Source of the DNA: Streptomyces curacoi
Lineage (GTDB): Bacteria; Actinomycetota; Actinomycetes; Streptomycetales; Streptomycetaceae
Length of the DNA stretch: 64,000 nucleotides
Direction of reading: 5' to 3'
Assembly: GCF_001513975.1 (NCBI RefSeq)
Contig: NZ_KQ947988.1
Span: forward strand, 518,129-582,128
A model generated the notes under the pieces. The model did no database searches, was not told the origin of the DNA, and was given only the letters and a program-made list of their open reading frames with translations. Below are positions 1 to 8,528 of the stretch, in pieces. The translations under genes were made by a program, and so were the position numbers. Every line of letters starts with the position of its first letter. Position 1 is the stretch's first letter.

Positions 1-414
1 GAGCTCCATCTCCAGCTTGCCCTTGCCGTTGAGCGTGGCGAGGACCAGGTCGGGGTTGTGCACCTCGACACCGGCCGGGGGCGCGATGTCGGCGGCGGTG
101 ACCAGACCCGGGCCCTGCTTGCGCAGGTACATCACAACGGGCTCGTCGTGCTCGGACGACACGACCAGCTGCTTGATGTTGAGGATCAGGTCGGTGACGT
201 CCTCCTTGACGCCCGGCACGGTGGTGAACTCATGCAGGACGCCGTCGATGCGGATGCTGGTGACAGCAGCGCCGGGGATCGACGACAGGAGGGTGCGGCG
301 GAGGGAGTTGCCGAGGGTGTAACCGAAGCCCGGCTCCAGCGGCTCGATCACGAACCGGGAGCGGAACTCGTCGACGACCTCTTCGGTCAACGAGGGACGC
401 TGAGCGATCAGCAT
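1..414 (-). CDS. rpoA: RNA polymerase alpha subunit (N-terminal 138 codons)
   Basis: Alpha subunit of RNA polymerase; its N-terminal domain dimerises and nucleates beta and beta' assembly. The visible part starts MLIAQRPSLTEEVVDEF and contains the conserved GYTLGNSLRRTLLSSIPGAA segment of the alpha NTD. The gene runs off the left edge, so the C-terminal DNA-binding domain is not visible. It is the last visible gene of the infA-rpmJ-rpsM-rpsK-rpoA operon, 152 bases after rpsK. The ATG at 412-414 gives the family N-terminus. Confidence 0.97.
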   Translation of the reverse strand, partial: MLIAQRPSLTEEVVDEFRSRFVIEPLEPGFGYTLGNSLRRTLLSSIPGAAVTSIRIDGVLHEFTTVPGVKEDVTDLILNIKQLVVSSEHDEPVVMYLRKQGPGLVTAADIAPPAGVEVHNPDLVLATLNGKGKLEMEL

Positions 415-566
415 GTGTGGATCAGATCCTTCTTTCGTGGACGCCCGCTATTTGACGCCCGACGGAAACCGCACCTGTGAGAAGCGCGGGTACTGCAAGG
501 GTACGGGCGATACGGCACTTTTACGGTGCCGTACCGCCCGAAAGCCCAAGACCTACCGGCCGTGCG

Positions 567-971
567 TCAGACGCGACGACGCTTCGGCGGACGGCAGCCG
601 TTGTGCGGGGTCGGGGTGACGTCCTGGATGGAGCCGACCTCGAGACCGGTCGCCTGGAGCGAACGGATCGCGGTCTCACGACCCGAACCCGGACCCTTCA
701 CGAACACGTCGACCTTGCGCATGCCGTGCTCCTGGGCGCGGCGGGCAGCCGACTCGGCGGCCATCTGCGCGGCGAACGGCGTGGACTTCCGGGAGCCCTT
801 GAAGCCGACGTGGCCGGCGGAGGCCCAGGAGATCACGTTGCCGGACGGGTCCGTGATGGAGACGATCGTGTTGTTGAACGTGCTCTTGATGTGCGCGTGG
901 CCGTGAGCGACGTTCTTCTTTTCCTTGCGGCGCACCTTCTTGACTGCGCCCTGACGTCCCTTGGGGGGCAT
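567..971 (-). CDS. rpsK: 30S ribosomal protein S11
   Basis: Platform protein of the small subunit. It is 134 residues, the usual Streptomyces length, with the basic start MPPKGRQGAVKKVRRKEKK and the conserved HIKSTFNNTIVSITD and PTPHNGCRPPKRRRV segments. It lies between rpsM and rpoA in the alpha operon, with no sign of frame disruption. Confidence 0.98.
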   Translation of the reverse strand: MPPKGRQGAVKKVRRKEKKNVAHGHAHIKSTFNNTIVSITDPSGNVISWASAGHVGFKGSRKSTPFAAQMAAESAARRAQEHGMRKVDVFVKGPGSGRETAIRSLQATGLEVGSIQDVTPTPHNGCRPPKRRRV

Positions 972-1036
972 CTGTTAACTCCTACGGGAGGTGGTCGGTC
1001 CTACAGCGAAGACCGTGGACAGGTGTCCGCTGCGGA

Positions 1037-1417
1037 CTACTTCTTGCCCGGCTTCTTCTTGCCGGCGATGGCGCGACGCGGGCCCTTGCGGGTGCGGGCG
1101 TTGGTGCTCGTGCGCTGGCCGCGGACGGGCAGGCCGCGGCGGTGACGCAGACCCTGGTAGCAGCCGATCTCGACCTTGCGGCGGATGTCGGCCTGGATCT
1201 CGCGACGAAGGTCACCCTCGGTCTTGAGGTTGTTGTCGACGTACTCGCGGATCGCGACGAGCTGCTCCTCGGAGAGGTCGCGAACGCGGGTGTTCGGGTC
1301 GACGCCGGTGGCGGCCAGCGTCTGCTGCGAAAGGGTCCGGCCGATGCCGAACACGTAGGTGAGGGCGACCTCCACGCGCTTTTCGCGCGGAATGTCAACA
1401 CCGGAAACGCGTGCCAT
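1037..1417 (-). CDS. rpsM: 30S ribosomal protein S13
   Basis: Head protein of the 30S subunit contacting P-site tRNA and the 50S bridge. It is 126 residues, starts MARVSGVDIPREKRVEVAL, carries the family GLRHRRGLPVRGQRT segment and ends in a lysine-rich tail (AGKKKPGKK). It lies 65 bases before rpsK. The 193 bases between it and rpmJ hold no gene. Confidence 0.98.
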   Translation of the reverse strand: MARVSGVDIPREKRVEVALTYVFGIGRTLSQQTLAATGVDPNTRVRDLSEEQLVAIREYVDNNLKTEGDLRREIQADIRRKVEIGCYQGLRHRRGLPVRGQRTSTNARTRKGPRRAIAGKKKPGKK

Positions 1418-1610
1418 TCAATGGCTCCTGGTGATCTTCGGAGGTCTTCCGCAGAACCGGCTCCCAGCCGCCGTACAAGGTACGAACTGGGTCCCCGGCC
1501 TCCGAACCGGGGGTATCAGGCGATCGCTCGCCCGGGCCCTGCGTATGAACATATTCAGCTCGCGTCGCGCGAAAACTCTGCGATAGAGGTGCAGAGGGGT
1601 CGGTCGTGCG

Positions 1611-1724
1611 TCAGCCCTGGCGCTGCTTGTGGCGCGGGTTCTCGCAAATGACCATGACCCGACCGTGACGGCGGATCACCCTGCACTTGTCGCAGATCTT
1701 CTTGACGCTCGGCTTGACCTTCAT
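1611..1724 (-). CDS. rpmJ: 50S ribosomal protein L36 (zinc-type)
   Basis: A 37-residue large-subunit protein. The start MKVKPSVKKICDKCRVIRRH and later C and H residues (CENPRH) give the zinc-ribbon (C+) form. It sits between infA and rpsM as usual. The ATG is at 1722-1724 and the stop TGA at 1611-1613. Streptomyces often carry a second, zinc-free L36 under Zur control elsewhere; only the zinc form is here. Confidence 0.97.
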   Translation of the reverse strand: MKVKPSVKKICDKCRVIRRHGRVMVICENPRHKQRQG

Positions 1725-1783
1725 TGGGTGAGGTTCTCCGGGTCAGTGCCATCACCCCGGGGAGCCCGGGGCGCGGGCAAGAT

Positions 1784-2005
1784 CTACTTGTACCGGTAGA
1801 CGATCCGGCCACGCGTCAGGTCGTACGGAGACAGCTCCACCACGACCCGGTCGTCAGGGAGGATGCGGATGTAGTGCATACGCATCTTGCCGCTGATGTG
1901 TGCCAGCACCTGGTGGCCGTTCTGGAGCTCGACCTTGAACATGGCGTTCGGCAGAGACTCGACGACAGTGCCCTCGATCTCGATGGCACCTTGCTTCTTG
2001 GCCAC
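1784..2005 (-). CDS. infA: translation initiation factor IF-1
   Basis: Small OB-fold factor that occupies the ribosomal A site during initiation. The 73-residue protein starts at GTG 2003-2005 (MAKKQGAIEIEGTVVES) and ends TRGRIVYRYK. The open frame runs 27 codons further upstream, but that part lacks family similarity and overlaps the putative promoter region. It is the first gene of the infA-rpoA operon. Confidence 0.97.
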   Translation of the reverse strand: MAKKQGAIEIEGTVVESLPNAMFKVELQNGHQVLAHISGKMRMHYIRILPDDRVVVELSPYDLTRGRIVYRYK

Positions 2006-2099
2006 GCTTCGCCCTTCGGAATCGACTACCTTGATCGACCCGTGCACTTTTCCCTTACGGGCGCATGCAGGCATGCGGGTGCACAAGAGCCGACGAGTC

Positions 2100-2129
2100 A
2101 GTCTACGTCAGCGCACCCGGAAAGACGAA
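2100..2129 (-). promoter_or_regulatory. candidate infA promoter
   Basis: On the minus strand a -10-like TAGACT (2100-2105) lies 18 bases from a weak -35-like TTCGTC (2124-2129). The predicted start is about 90 bases upstream of the infA GTG, in the 284-base map-infA gap, which has no other convincing content. The -10 is good and the -35 is poor. Confidence 0.45.
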
Positions 2130-2289
2130 TCGGGGAAGTCTGCCCCAGGGGGCAGATCATTAAGCGCCGGGAAGGTGCACGCCCTCGGGGAGCGGGTCTG
2201 TGTCGGCATACGGCTCCGCCGCGCGGGCGCGAGCGGCCACGACGAAGCCGCGGCCGCCGCCCGAGCGGACCACCCTCCCCGGAGGCGGT

Positions 2290-3126
2290 TCAGCCCAGCG
2301 GATCCGGCGCGGCCACGATGCCGTACTCCGCCAGCTTCGCCTTGCCCCCGTCGGGGGCCGTCAGCACCAGGGGGCCCTCTTCGGTCAGCGCCACGGAGTG
2401 CTCCCAGTGGGAAGACCAGGTGCCGTCGGTGGTGATGACGGTCCAGTCGTCCGACAGGACCTCCGTCTTCGGCGTGCCCAGGGACACCATCGGCTCGATC
2501 GCGAGGCAGAAGCCGGGAACCAGCTTCGGGCCCTTCCCCCGCTTCCGCTCGACGTAGTTCAGCAGATGCGGGTCCATGTGCATCTCGGTGCCGATGCCGT
2601 GGCCGCCGTAGTCCTCGATGATGCCGTAGCGGCCGCCGCCCGGCTTCGGCTGGCGGCGGATGTACGTCTCGATGGCCCGGGAGACGTCGACGAGGCGGTT
2701 GCCCTGCTTCATCGCCGCGATGCCGGCCCACATCGACTCCTCGGTCACCCGGGAGAGCTCGACCAGCTCCGGGGCGTGACCGGAACCCACGAAGGCGGTG
2801 TAGGCGGCGTCGCCGTGCCAGCCGTCGACGATCGCGCCGGCGTCGATGGAGATGATGTCGCCGTCCTTGAGGACGACATCGTCGGACGGGATGCCGTGCA
2901 CCACGACCTCGTTCACGGAGGTGCAGATCGTCGCCGGGAACCCGCCGTAGCCGAGGAAGTTCGACTTGGCCCCGTGCTCCGCGATCACCTTGCGGGCGAC
3001 CTCGTCCAGGTCCTTGGTGCTGGCCCCGGGCACCGCGGCCTCACGCGTGGCCGCATGGATGGCGGCGACGACCAGCCCCGCCTCACGCATCTTGGCGATC
3101 TGCTCGGGGGTCTTGATCTGCACCAT
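2290..3126 (-). CDS. map: methionine aminopeptidase, type I
   Basis: Removes the initiator methionine from nascent proteins. It is 278 residues from ATG 3124-3126 (MVQIKTPEQIAKMREAGLVV). The dinuclear metal-site ligands are visible in SIDAGAIVDGWHGDAAYT (two Asp), GHGIGTEMHMDP (His), CLAIEPMVSLG (Glu) and WSSHWEHSVAL (Glu). An in-frame upstream extension of 24 codons lacks family similarity. It lies downstream of adk in the secY-adk-map unit. Confidence 0.96.
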   Translation of the reverse strand: MVQIKTPEQIAKMREAGLVVAAIHAATREAAVPGASTKDLDEVARKVIAEHGAKSNFLGYGGFPATICTSVNEVVVHGIPSDDVVLKDGDIISIDAGAIVDGWHGDAAYTAFVGSGHAPELVELSRVTEESMWAGIAAMKQGNRLVDVSRAIETYIRRQPKPGGGRYGIIEDYGGHGIGTEMHMDPHLLNYVERKRGKGPKLVPGFCLAIEPMVSLGTPKTEVLSDDWTVITTDGTWSSHWEHSVALTEEGPLVLTAPDGGKAKLAEYGIVAAPDPLG

Positions 3127-3267
3127 GAGGGCGGGGGCCTTTCTGGGACGGAATACGGGGACTGCTTCAACCATAAGGGCGGAGCCGGCACACCCCACCC
3201 CACACAGCAGCCGCGGTCCCCTTCCCCGGGAACCGCGGCCTTGAGCTGCGTACGAGCTACGAACGCT

Positions 3268-3930
3268 CTACTTGTCGCCCTCGTCGCCCTGAAGGGCTGC
3301 CATCGCGCGAGCCGTGACGTCTTCGACCTTGCCCAGCGCGGAGATGGTGACCACCAGTCCCTGCGCCTTGTAGTAGTCGATGATCGGCTCGGTCTGCGTG
3401 TGGTAGACCTCAAGTCGCTTGCGGACGGTCTCCTCGGAGTCGTCGTCCCGCTGGTACAGCTCGCCACCACAGACGTCGCACACGTCCGCCGCCTTCGGCG
3501 GGCTGTACGTGACGTGGAAGACATGGCTGGAGTCCTTGCGGCAGATCCGCCGCCCGGCGATCCGCTTGACGACCTCTTCCTCGGGGACCTCGAGGTCCAG
3601 CACCGCGTCCAGCTTCATGCTCTCGGACTGCAGCATCTCGTCGAGCGCCTCGGCCTGGGACACATTGCGCGGGAAACCGTCCAGCAGGAAGCCGCCCTCG
3701 GCGTCCGGCTTCTCCATGCGGTCCTTGGCCATCCCGATGGTGACCTCGTCCGGCACCAGGTTGCCCGCGTCCATGTAGGACTTCGCGAGTTTCCCGAGTT
3801 CCGTCTGCTGGCTGATGTTGGCCCGGAACAGGTCGCCCGTGGAGATGTGCGGGATCGACAGGTTCTTGGCCAGAAACGCAGCCTGCGTTCCCTTACCGGC
3901 ACCCGGCGGCCCGACGAGGACGATTCGCAT
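3268..3930 (-). CDS. adk: adenylate kinase
   Basis: Interconverts 2 ADP with ATP and AMP. It is 220 residues from ATG 3928-3930 (MRIVLVGPPGAGKGTQAAF), showing the P-loop GPPGAGKGT, the AMP-binding STGDLFR and GFPRNVSQAE segments, and a long LID with a partly preserved metal site: one Cys plus Asp/His in RRICRKDSSH and a CDVC pair later. The start codon overlaps the secY stop by one base (TGATG), indicating translational coupling. Confidence 0.97.
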   Translation of the reverse strand: MRIVLVGPPGAGKGTQAAFLAKNLSIPHISTGDLFRANISQQTELGKLAKSYMDAGNLVPDEVTIGMAKDRMEKPDAEGGFLLDGFPRNVSQAEALDEMLQSESMKLDAVLDLEVPEEEVVKRIAGRRICRKDSSHVFHVTYSPPKAADVCDVCGGELYQRDDDSEETVRKRLEVYHTQTEPIIDYYKAQGLVVTISALGKVEDVTARAMAALQGDEGDK

Positions 3931-5243
3931 CAGCGGAGGAACCCTTCGTAATTGCGCTGCTGGAGCTGGCTCTCGATCTGCTTCACCGTCTCGAGACCGA
4001 CACCCACGATGATCAGGATGCTGGTCCCGCCGAACGGGAAGTTCTGGTTTGCCCCGAAACCAGCCAACGCCATCGTCGGCACAAGAGCGATCAGACCCAA
4101 GTACAGCGAGCCCGGCCAAGTGATCCGGTTGAGCACGTAGGAAAGGTACTCAGCGGTCGGTCGGCCAGCCCGGATGCCCGGGATGAAGCCACCATACTTC
4201 TTCATGTTGTCCGCGACTTCCTCGGGGTTGAACGAGATGGCCACGTAGAAGAACGCGAAGAACACGATCAACAGGAAGTACGAAACGATGTAATACGGGT
4301 GATTTCCCTGGACGAGATGTTGCTCGATCCAGGTCTTCCAACCCGAGGTTCCTCCGGCGAACTGCGCGATCAGTGCCGGAATGTAGAGCAGCGACGACGC
4401 GAAGATGACGGGAATCACACCCGCCTGGTTCACCTTCAGCGGGATGTACGTGGACGTACCGCCGTAGGAGCGGCGGCCGATCATGCGCTTCGCATACTGC
4501 ACGGGGATACGGCGCTGGGCCTGCTCGACGAAGACCACCAGGCCGACCATGACCAGGCCGACGAGGATGACCGTGCCGAACTCGATCCAGCCGTCGGCCA
4601 GGGAGCCCTCCTGCTTGATGGCCCACAGCGCGGCCGGGAAGGTCGCGGCGATCGAGATGAACATCAGGATCGACATGCCGTTGCCGATGCCGCGGTCGGT
4701 GATGAGCTCACCGAGCCACATGACGACGGCCGTACCGGCGGTCATCGTGATGACCATGACCATGGTGGTGAAGATCGAGCGGTCGGGCACGATCTGGCCG
4801 GCCACCGGGCAGCCCTGGAAGAGCGCGCCGCTGCGGGCGGTGGCCACCAGGCCGGTGCCCTGCAGGATGGCGAGCGCCACGGTCAGGTAACGGGTGTACT
4901 GCGTGATCTTGGCCGTGCCCGCCTGGCCCTCCTTCTTGAGGGCTTCCAGGCGCGGGATCACGACGGTCAGCAGCTGCAGGATGATGCTCGCCGTGATGTA
5001 CGGCATGATGCCCAGCGCGAAGATCGTGATCTGAAGCAGGGCGCCGCCACTGAACATGTTGACCAGGCCGAAGATGCCCTGGTTGGCGCTCGCCTGATCG
5101 ACACAGACCTGGACGGCTGTGTAGTCGACGCCGGGGATCGGCACATGCGTACCGACCCGGTAGATCACGATGATGCCGAGCGTGAAGAGCAGCTTCTTGC
5201 GCAGGTCGGGCGTCTTGAACGCCCGGGCGAACGCGGTGAGCAC
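3930..5243 (-). CDS. secY: preprotein translocase subunit SecY
   Basis: Central channel subunit of the SecYEG translocon, a membrane protein of 437 residues with about ten transmembrane helices. It begins MLTAFARAFKTPDLRKKLLF; the plug-region GVDYTAVQV and the cytosolic loop RRIPVQYAKRMIGRRSYGG are family hallmarks. It is set off from rplO by a hairpin and has its own strong promoter; adk and map follow. Confidence 0.98.
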   Translation of the reverse strand: MLTAFARAFKTPDLRKKLLFTLGIIVIYRVGTHVPIPGVDYTAVQVCVDQASANQGIFGLVNMFSGGALLQITIFALGIMPYITASIILQLLTVVIPRLEALKKEGQAGTAKITQYTRYLTVALAILQGTGLVATARSGALFQGCPVAGQIVPDRSIFTTMVMVITMTAGTAVVMWLGELITDRGIGNGMSILMFISIAATFPAALWAIKQEGSLADGWIEFGTVILVGLVMVGLVVFVEQAQRRIPVQYAKRMIGRRSYGGTSTYIPLKVNQAGVIPVIFASSLLYIPALIAQFAGGTSGWKTWIEQHLVQGNHPYYIVSYFLLIVFFAFFYVAISFNPEEVADNMKKYGGFIPGIRAGRPTAEYLSYVLNRITWPGSLYLGLIALVPTMALAGFGANQNFPFGGTSILIIVGVGLETVKQIESQLQQRNYEGFLR

Positions 5244-5299
5244 GGTGCCTCCTGCGACCCCCGCGCAACTGCGTCAAGGGTGACGGTCTTGAGGTTCGA

Positions 5300-5328
5300 C
5301 TAATAGGAACGACTTAACTAACGGTCAA
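5300..5328 (-). promoter_or_regulatory. secY-adk-map promoter (HrdB-like)
   Basis: On the minus strand, -35 TTGACC (5323-5328) and -10 TATTAG (5300-5305) are separated by 17 bases, a near-ideal housekeeping promoter. The predicted start lies about 50 bases upstream of the secY ATG. Confidence 0.75.
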
Positions 5329-5419
5329 CTGCCGCTCAGAGTGCCTCACACGAAGCACTCAGTAAAAGTGGGCAGTGCAGGCCACCTTACCGGCGAGACT
5401 GCCTCCCTTGGAACGACCA

Positions 5420-5453
5420 ACCGGGGATACCCCATTTGTGGGGTATCCCCGGT
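5420..5453 (-). terminator. hairpin after rplO (end of spc operon)
   Basis: A perfect 15-bp inverted repeat (5420-5434 and 5439-5453) with loop TTTG starts about 36 bases downstream of the rplO stop and lies before the secY promoter. It lacks a long U tract, as is common in Streptomyces terminators. Confidence 0.75.
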
Positions 5454-5488
5454 CGGGATCGCTCAAGTCATCGAGACGCCTGATGGGT

Positions 5489-5944
5489 TCAGACGAGCTC
5501 GGTGACGCTGCCGCCGGCGGCGGTGATCTTCTCCTTGGCGGAGCCGGAGACGGCGTCGACCGTCACCTGCAGCGCCACGGAGATCTCACCCTGGCCGAGG
5601 ACCTTGACGAGGCTGTTCTTGCGAACGGCACCCTTGGCCACCAGCGACTCGACGGTGACCTCGCCACCCTCGGGGTACAGCGCGGCCAGCTTGTCGAGGT
5701 TCACGACCTGGTACTCGGTCTTGAACGGGTTCTTGAAGCCCTTCAGCTTCGGGAGGCGCATGTGCAGCGGCATCTGGCCACCCTCGAAGCGCTCCGGAAC
5801 CTGGTAACGGGCCTTGGTGCCCTTGGTACCACGACCGGCCGTCTTACCCTTCGACGCCTCACCGCGACCCACACGGGTCTTCGCGGTCTTGGCGCCCGGG
5901 GCGGGACGGAGGTTGTGGATCTTGAGCGGGTTCTGCTCCGCCAT
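5489..5944 (-). CDS. rplO: 50S ribosomal protein L15
   Basis: Late-assembly large-subunit protein of 151 residues. The start MAEQNPLKIHNLRPAPGAK and the basic, Gly-rich segment TRVGRGEASKGKTAGRGTKG are diagnostic. It is the last gene of the spc operon here, two bases after rpmD and followed by the hairpin at 5420-5453. Confidence 0.98.
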   Translation of the reverse strand: MAEQNPLKIHNLRPAPGAKTAKTRVGRGEASKGKTAGRGTKGTKARYQVPERFEGGQMPLHMRLPKLKGFKNPFKTEYQVVNLDKLAALYPEGGEVTVESLVAKGAVRKNSLVKVLGQGEISVALQVTVDAVSGSAKEKITAAGGSVTELV

Positions 5945-5946
5945 GA

Positions 5947-6129
5947 TCAGTCGACCTCCTCGACCGTCACGAGGTGGCGGACGGTGTGCACCATGCCGCG
6001 GAACTCGGGGCGGTCCTCCTTGACGACCACGGTGTTGATCCCCTTGAGACCAAGCGACCGCAGAGTGTCACGGTGGTTCTGCTTGCTGCCGATGTAGGAC
6101 TTGACCTGCGTGATCTTGAGCTGCGCCAT
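5947..6129 (-). CDS. rpmD: 50S ribosomal protein L30
   Basis: A 60-residue large-subunit protein starting MAQLKITQVKSYIGSKQNHR with the LGLKGINTVVVKED segment. The open frame extends upstream into rpsE, but the ATG at 6127-6129, right after the rpsE stop, gives the family N-terminus. It lies between rpsE and rplO. Confidence 0.97.
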   Translation of the reverse strand: MAQLKITQVKSYIGSKQNHRDTLRSLGLKGINTVVVKEDRPEFRGMVHTVRHLVTVEEVD

Positions 6130-6131
6130 GA

Positions 6132-6737
6132 TTACGCACCCACCCCGGCACGCGCACGGAGAAGAGCCGCGGGGGCGACGTCCTCGAGCGGCAGACCACG
6201 GCGGGCCGCGATCTCCTCGGGACGCTGCAGGCCCTTCAGGGCCTCCACGGTCGCGTGCACGATGTTGATGGCGTTGTCGGAGCCGAGCGACTTCGACAGC
6301 ACGTCGTGGATACCGGCGCACTCGAGCACGGCACGCACCGGACCACCGGCGATAACACCGGTACCGGGCGACGCGGGCTTGAGCAGCACGACGCCGGCAG
6401 CCTTCTCACCCTGGATCGGGTGCGGGATGGTGCCCTGGATCCGGGGGACCTTGAAGAAGTGCTTCTTGGCCTCCTCAACGCCCTTGGCGATGGCGGCCGG
6501 CACCTCCTTGGCCTTGCCGTATCCGACACCCACGGTGCCGTCACCGTCGCCCACCACGACCAGCGCGGTGAAGCTGAAGCGACGACCACCCTTCACAACC
6601 TTGGCGACGCGGTTGATCGCGACAACGCGCTCAACGTACGCGGTCTTCTCGGCGGCAGCTGCGCCGCCGTCACGGCCCTTCCGGTCCCGCCGCTCGCCGC
6701 CACCGGCACCGCCACCGCGGCGCTGGGGTCCAGCCAT
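6132..6737 (-). CDS. rpsE: 30S ribosomal protein S5
   Basis: Small-subunit protein involved in fidelity and mRNA unwinding. It is 201 residues: a Gly/Arg-rich Streptomyces N-terminal extension (MAGPQRRGGGAGGGERRDRK), then the double-stranded RNA-binding domain (VVAINRVAKVVKGGRRFSF) and the C-terminal fold. It lies between rplR and rpmD. Confidence 0.98.
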   Translation of the reverse strand: MAGPQRRGGGAGGGERRDRKGRDGGAAAAEKTAYVERVVAINRVAKVVKGGRRFSFTALVVVGDGDGTVGVGYGKAKEVPAAIAKGVEEAKKHFFKVPRIQGTIPHPIQGEKAAGVVLLKPASPGTGVIAGGPVRAVLECAGIHDVLSKSLGSDNAINIVHATVEALKGLQRPEEIAARRGLPLEDVAPAALLRARAGVGA

Positions 6738-6778
6738 TGGATTTACCTCTCTCTGTTTCCGCTAGCTACGGAACCGGC

Positions 6779-7159
6779 TCAGAACTTGAGCCCGGCCTCG
6801 CGGGCGGCGTCCGCCAGAGCCGCGATGCGGCCGGCGTACTGGTTACCACCACGGTCGAACACGACGGCCTCGACACCGGCGGCCTTGGCACGCTCGGCGA
6901 CCAGGGCGCCGACCTTCTTGGCCTGCGAGGACTTGTCCTCGGCACCGCGGATCGACGCGTCCAGGGAGGACGCCGACGCCAGCGTGTGGCCCTTCAGGTC
7001 GTCGATCACCTGCGCCACGATGTGGCGGTTGGAGCGGGTCACGACCAGACGGGGACGCTCCGCCGTACCGGAGATCCGCTTGCGGATCCGGATGTGACGG
7101 CGCTTGATCGCGGCGCGCTTGTAGGCGTCGCCCTTCAGGATCTTCTGCCCGTATGCCAT
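6779..7159 (-). CDS. rplR: 50S ribosomal protein L18
   Basis: 5S rRNA-binding protein of the central protuberance. It is 126 residues with KRRHIRIRKRISGTAERPRL near the N-terminus and the conserved C-terminal FDRGGNQYAGRIAALADAAR. It begins 3 bases after rplF. Confidence 0.98.
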   Translation of the reverse strand: MAYGQKILKGDAYKRAAIKRRHIRIRKRISGTAERPRLVVTRSNRHIVAQVIDDLKGHTLASASSLDASIRGAEDKSSQAKKVGALVAERAKAAGVEAVVFDRGGNQYAGRIAALADAAREAGLKF

Positions 7160-7162
7160 GGC

Positions 7163-7702
7163 TTACTTACCCGCCTTTCCGACCTTGCGGCGGATGACTT
7201 CACCCTCGTACTTGACGCCCTTGGCCTTGTACGGGTCGGGCTTGCGCAGCTTGCGGATGTTGGCCGCAACCTCGCCGACCTTCTGCTTGTCGATGCCCTC
7301 GACCTGGAAACGGGTCGGGGACTCCACCTTGAAGGTGATGCCCTCGGGGGCCTCGACCAGGATCGGGTGGCTGTAACCGAGAGCGAACTCCAGGTTCGAA
7401 CCCTTGGCGTTCACGCGGTAACCGACACCGCTGATCTCGAGCTTCTTCACGTAACCCTGGGTCACGCCGGTGATCATGTTCGCCACCAGCGTGCGGGACA
7501 GGCCGTGCAGGGCCTTGTTCTGACGCTCGTCGTTGGGGCGGGTCACCTGCAGGGTGCCGTCCTCGCCCTTGACGATGTCGATCGGCGCGGCGACGGTGTG
7601 GGTCAGTTCGCCCTTGGGGCCCTTGACCGAGACCGTGCGGCCATCGATGGTGACGTCCACGCCGGCGGGAACCGCGATGGGGAGCTTGCCGATGCGCGAC
7701 AT
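7163..7702 (-). CDS. rplF: 50S ribosomal protein L6
   Basis: Large-subunit protein near the factor-binding site. It is 179 residues, starting MSRIGKLPIAVPAGVDVTID and carrying the signature KLRKPDPYKAKGVKYEGE near the end. It lies in spc operon order between rpsH and rplR. Confidence 0.98.
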   Translation of the reverse strand: MSRIGKLPIAVPAGVDVTIDGRTVSVKGPKGELTHTVAAPIDIVKGEDGTLQVTRPNDERQNKALHGLSRTLVANMITGVTQGYVKKLEISGVGYRVNAKGSNLEFALGYSHPILVEAPEGITFKVESPTRFQVEGIDKQKVGEVAANIRKLRKPDPYKAKGVKYEGEVIRRKVGKAGK

Positions 7703-7726
7703 AGCTGTTTCCTCCGTTCCCTTCCG

Positions 7727-8125
7727 TTACCAGACGTAGGCGAGAACTTCTCCGCCTACGCCCTTCTTGCCGGCCTGCTTGTCAGTGAGGAGCCCGTGGG
7801 ACGTGGAGATGATCGCCACGCCGAGGCCGCCGAGCACCTTCGGCAGGTTGGTGGACTTCGCGTACACCCGGAGACCGGGCTTGGAGATCCGCTTGATGCC
7901 CGCGATGGAGCGCTCACGGTTCGGGCCGAACTTCAGCTCGAGGACGAGGTTCTTGCCGACCTCGGCGTCCTCGACACGCCAGCCCGTGATGAAGCCCTCC
8001 TGCTGGAGGATCTCCGCGATGTGCGACTTGATCTTGGAGTGCGGCATCGACACGGTGTCGTGGTATGCCGAGTTCGCGTTCCGCAGACGCGTAAGCATGT
8101 CTGCGATCGGATCAGTCATGGTCAT
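7727..8125 (-). CDS. rpsH: 30S ribosomal protein S8
   Basis: 16S rRNA-binding assembly protein of 132 residues from ATG 8123-8125 (MTMTDPIADMLTRLRNANSA). The C-terminal ISTSHGLLTDKQAGKKGVGG matches the family signature. An in-frame extension of 15 codons upstream has no family similarity. It lies 212 bases after rpsN. Confidence 0.97.
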   Translation of the reverse strand: MTMTDPIADMLTRLRNANSAYHDTVSMPHSKIKSHIAEILQQEGFITGWRVEDAEVGKNLVLELKFGPNRERSIAGIKRISKPGLRVYAKSTNLPKVLGGLGVAIISTSHGLLTDKQAGKKGVGGEVLAYVW

Positions 8126-8253
8126 GAATTGGCCTTCGGCCTCTCTCGCCGGGGTTTCCTGGTGCGCCATCCCTCTCCCCGATCCGAGACGGGACGGGTG
8201 CGGCGCGGTGGACCTACGGCGTAGTAAGTCGTACGGGCGCGACAGGCGCCCAA

Positions 8254-8339
8254 CCCCACAAGCCTAAGCCATGTGGGGGTGGGCCCCTGTCCACCCAGAT
8301 GCTTACCGAGAGCCTTGGGAATCCCGAATTACCGGGATT
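8254..8339 (-). other. hairpins in the rpsN-rpsH gap
   Basis: Two inverted repeats lie in the longest gap of the spc operon: AATCCCG/CGGGATT (8320-8326 and 8333-8339), overlapping the rpsN stop, and CCCCACA/TGTGGGG (8254-8260 and 8272-8278). They could be RNA-processing or attenuation structures. No U tract follows either, so termination is not supported. Confidence 0.4.
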
Positions 8340-8523
8340 ACCAGGAGCTCTTGGTCACGCCCGGCAGCTCGCCACGGTGAGCCATCTCACGAAGGCACAC
8401 GCGGCACAGGCCGAACTTGCGGTACACGGAGTGCGGGCGGCCGCAGCGCTGGCAGCGGGTGTAGCCACGCACACCGAACTTGGGCTTGCGAGCAGCCTTA
8501 GCGATCAGAGCCTTCTTCGCCAT
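8338..8523 (-). CDS. rpsN: 30S ribosomal protein S14, zinc type Z
   Basis: A 61-residue small-subunit protein. The two CxxC pairs, CQRCGRPHSVYRKFGLCRVC, are the zinc-binding type Z form. It starts at ATG 8521-8523, five bases after the rplE stop. Zinc-free S14 copies usually lie elsewhere in Streptomyces genomes. Some annotations call this gene rpsZ. Confidence 0.97.
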   Translation of the reverse strand: MAKKALIAKAARKPKFGVRGYTRCQRCGRPHSVYRKFGLCRVCLREMAHRGELPGVTKSSW

Positions 8524-8528
8524 CTCGC

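Noticed and set aside
2200..3951. A long plus-strand frame opposite map and adk
   Set aside because: Both minus-strand genes are full-length enzymes with intact active sites; the opposite frame has no recognisable features.
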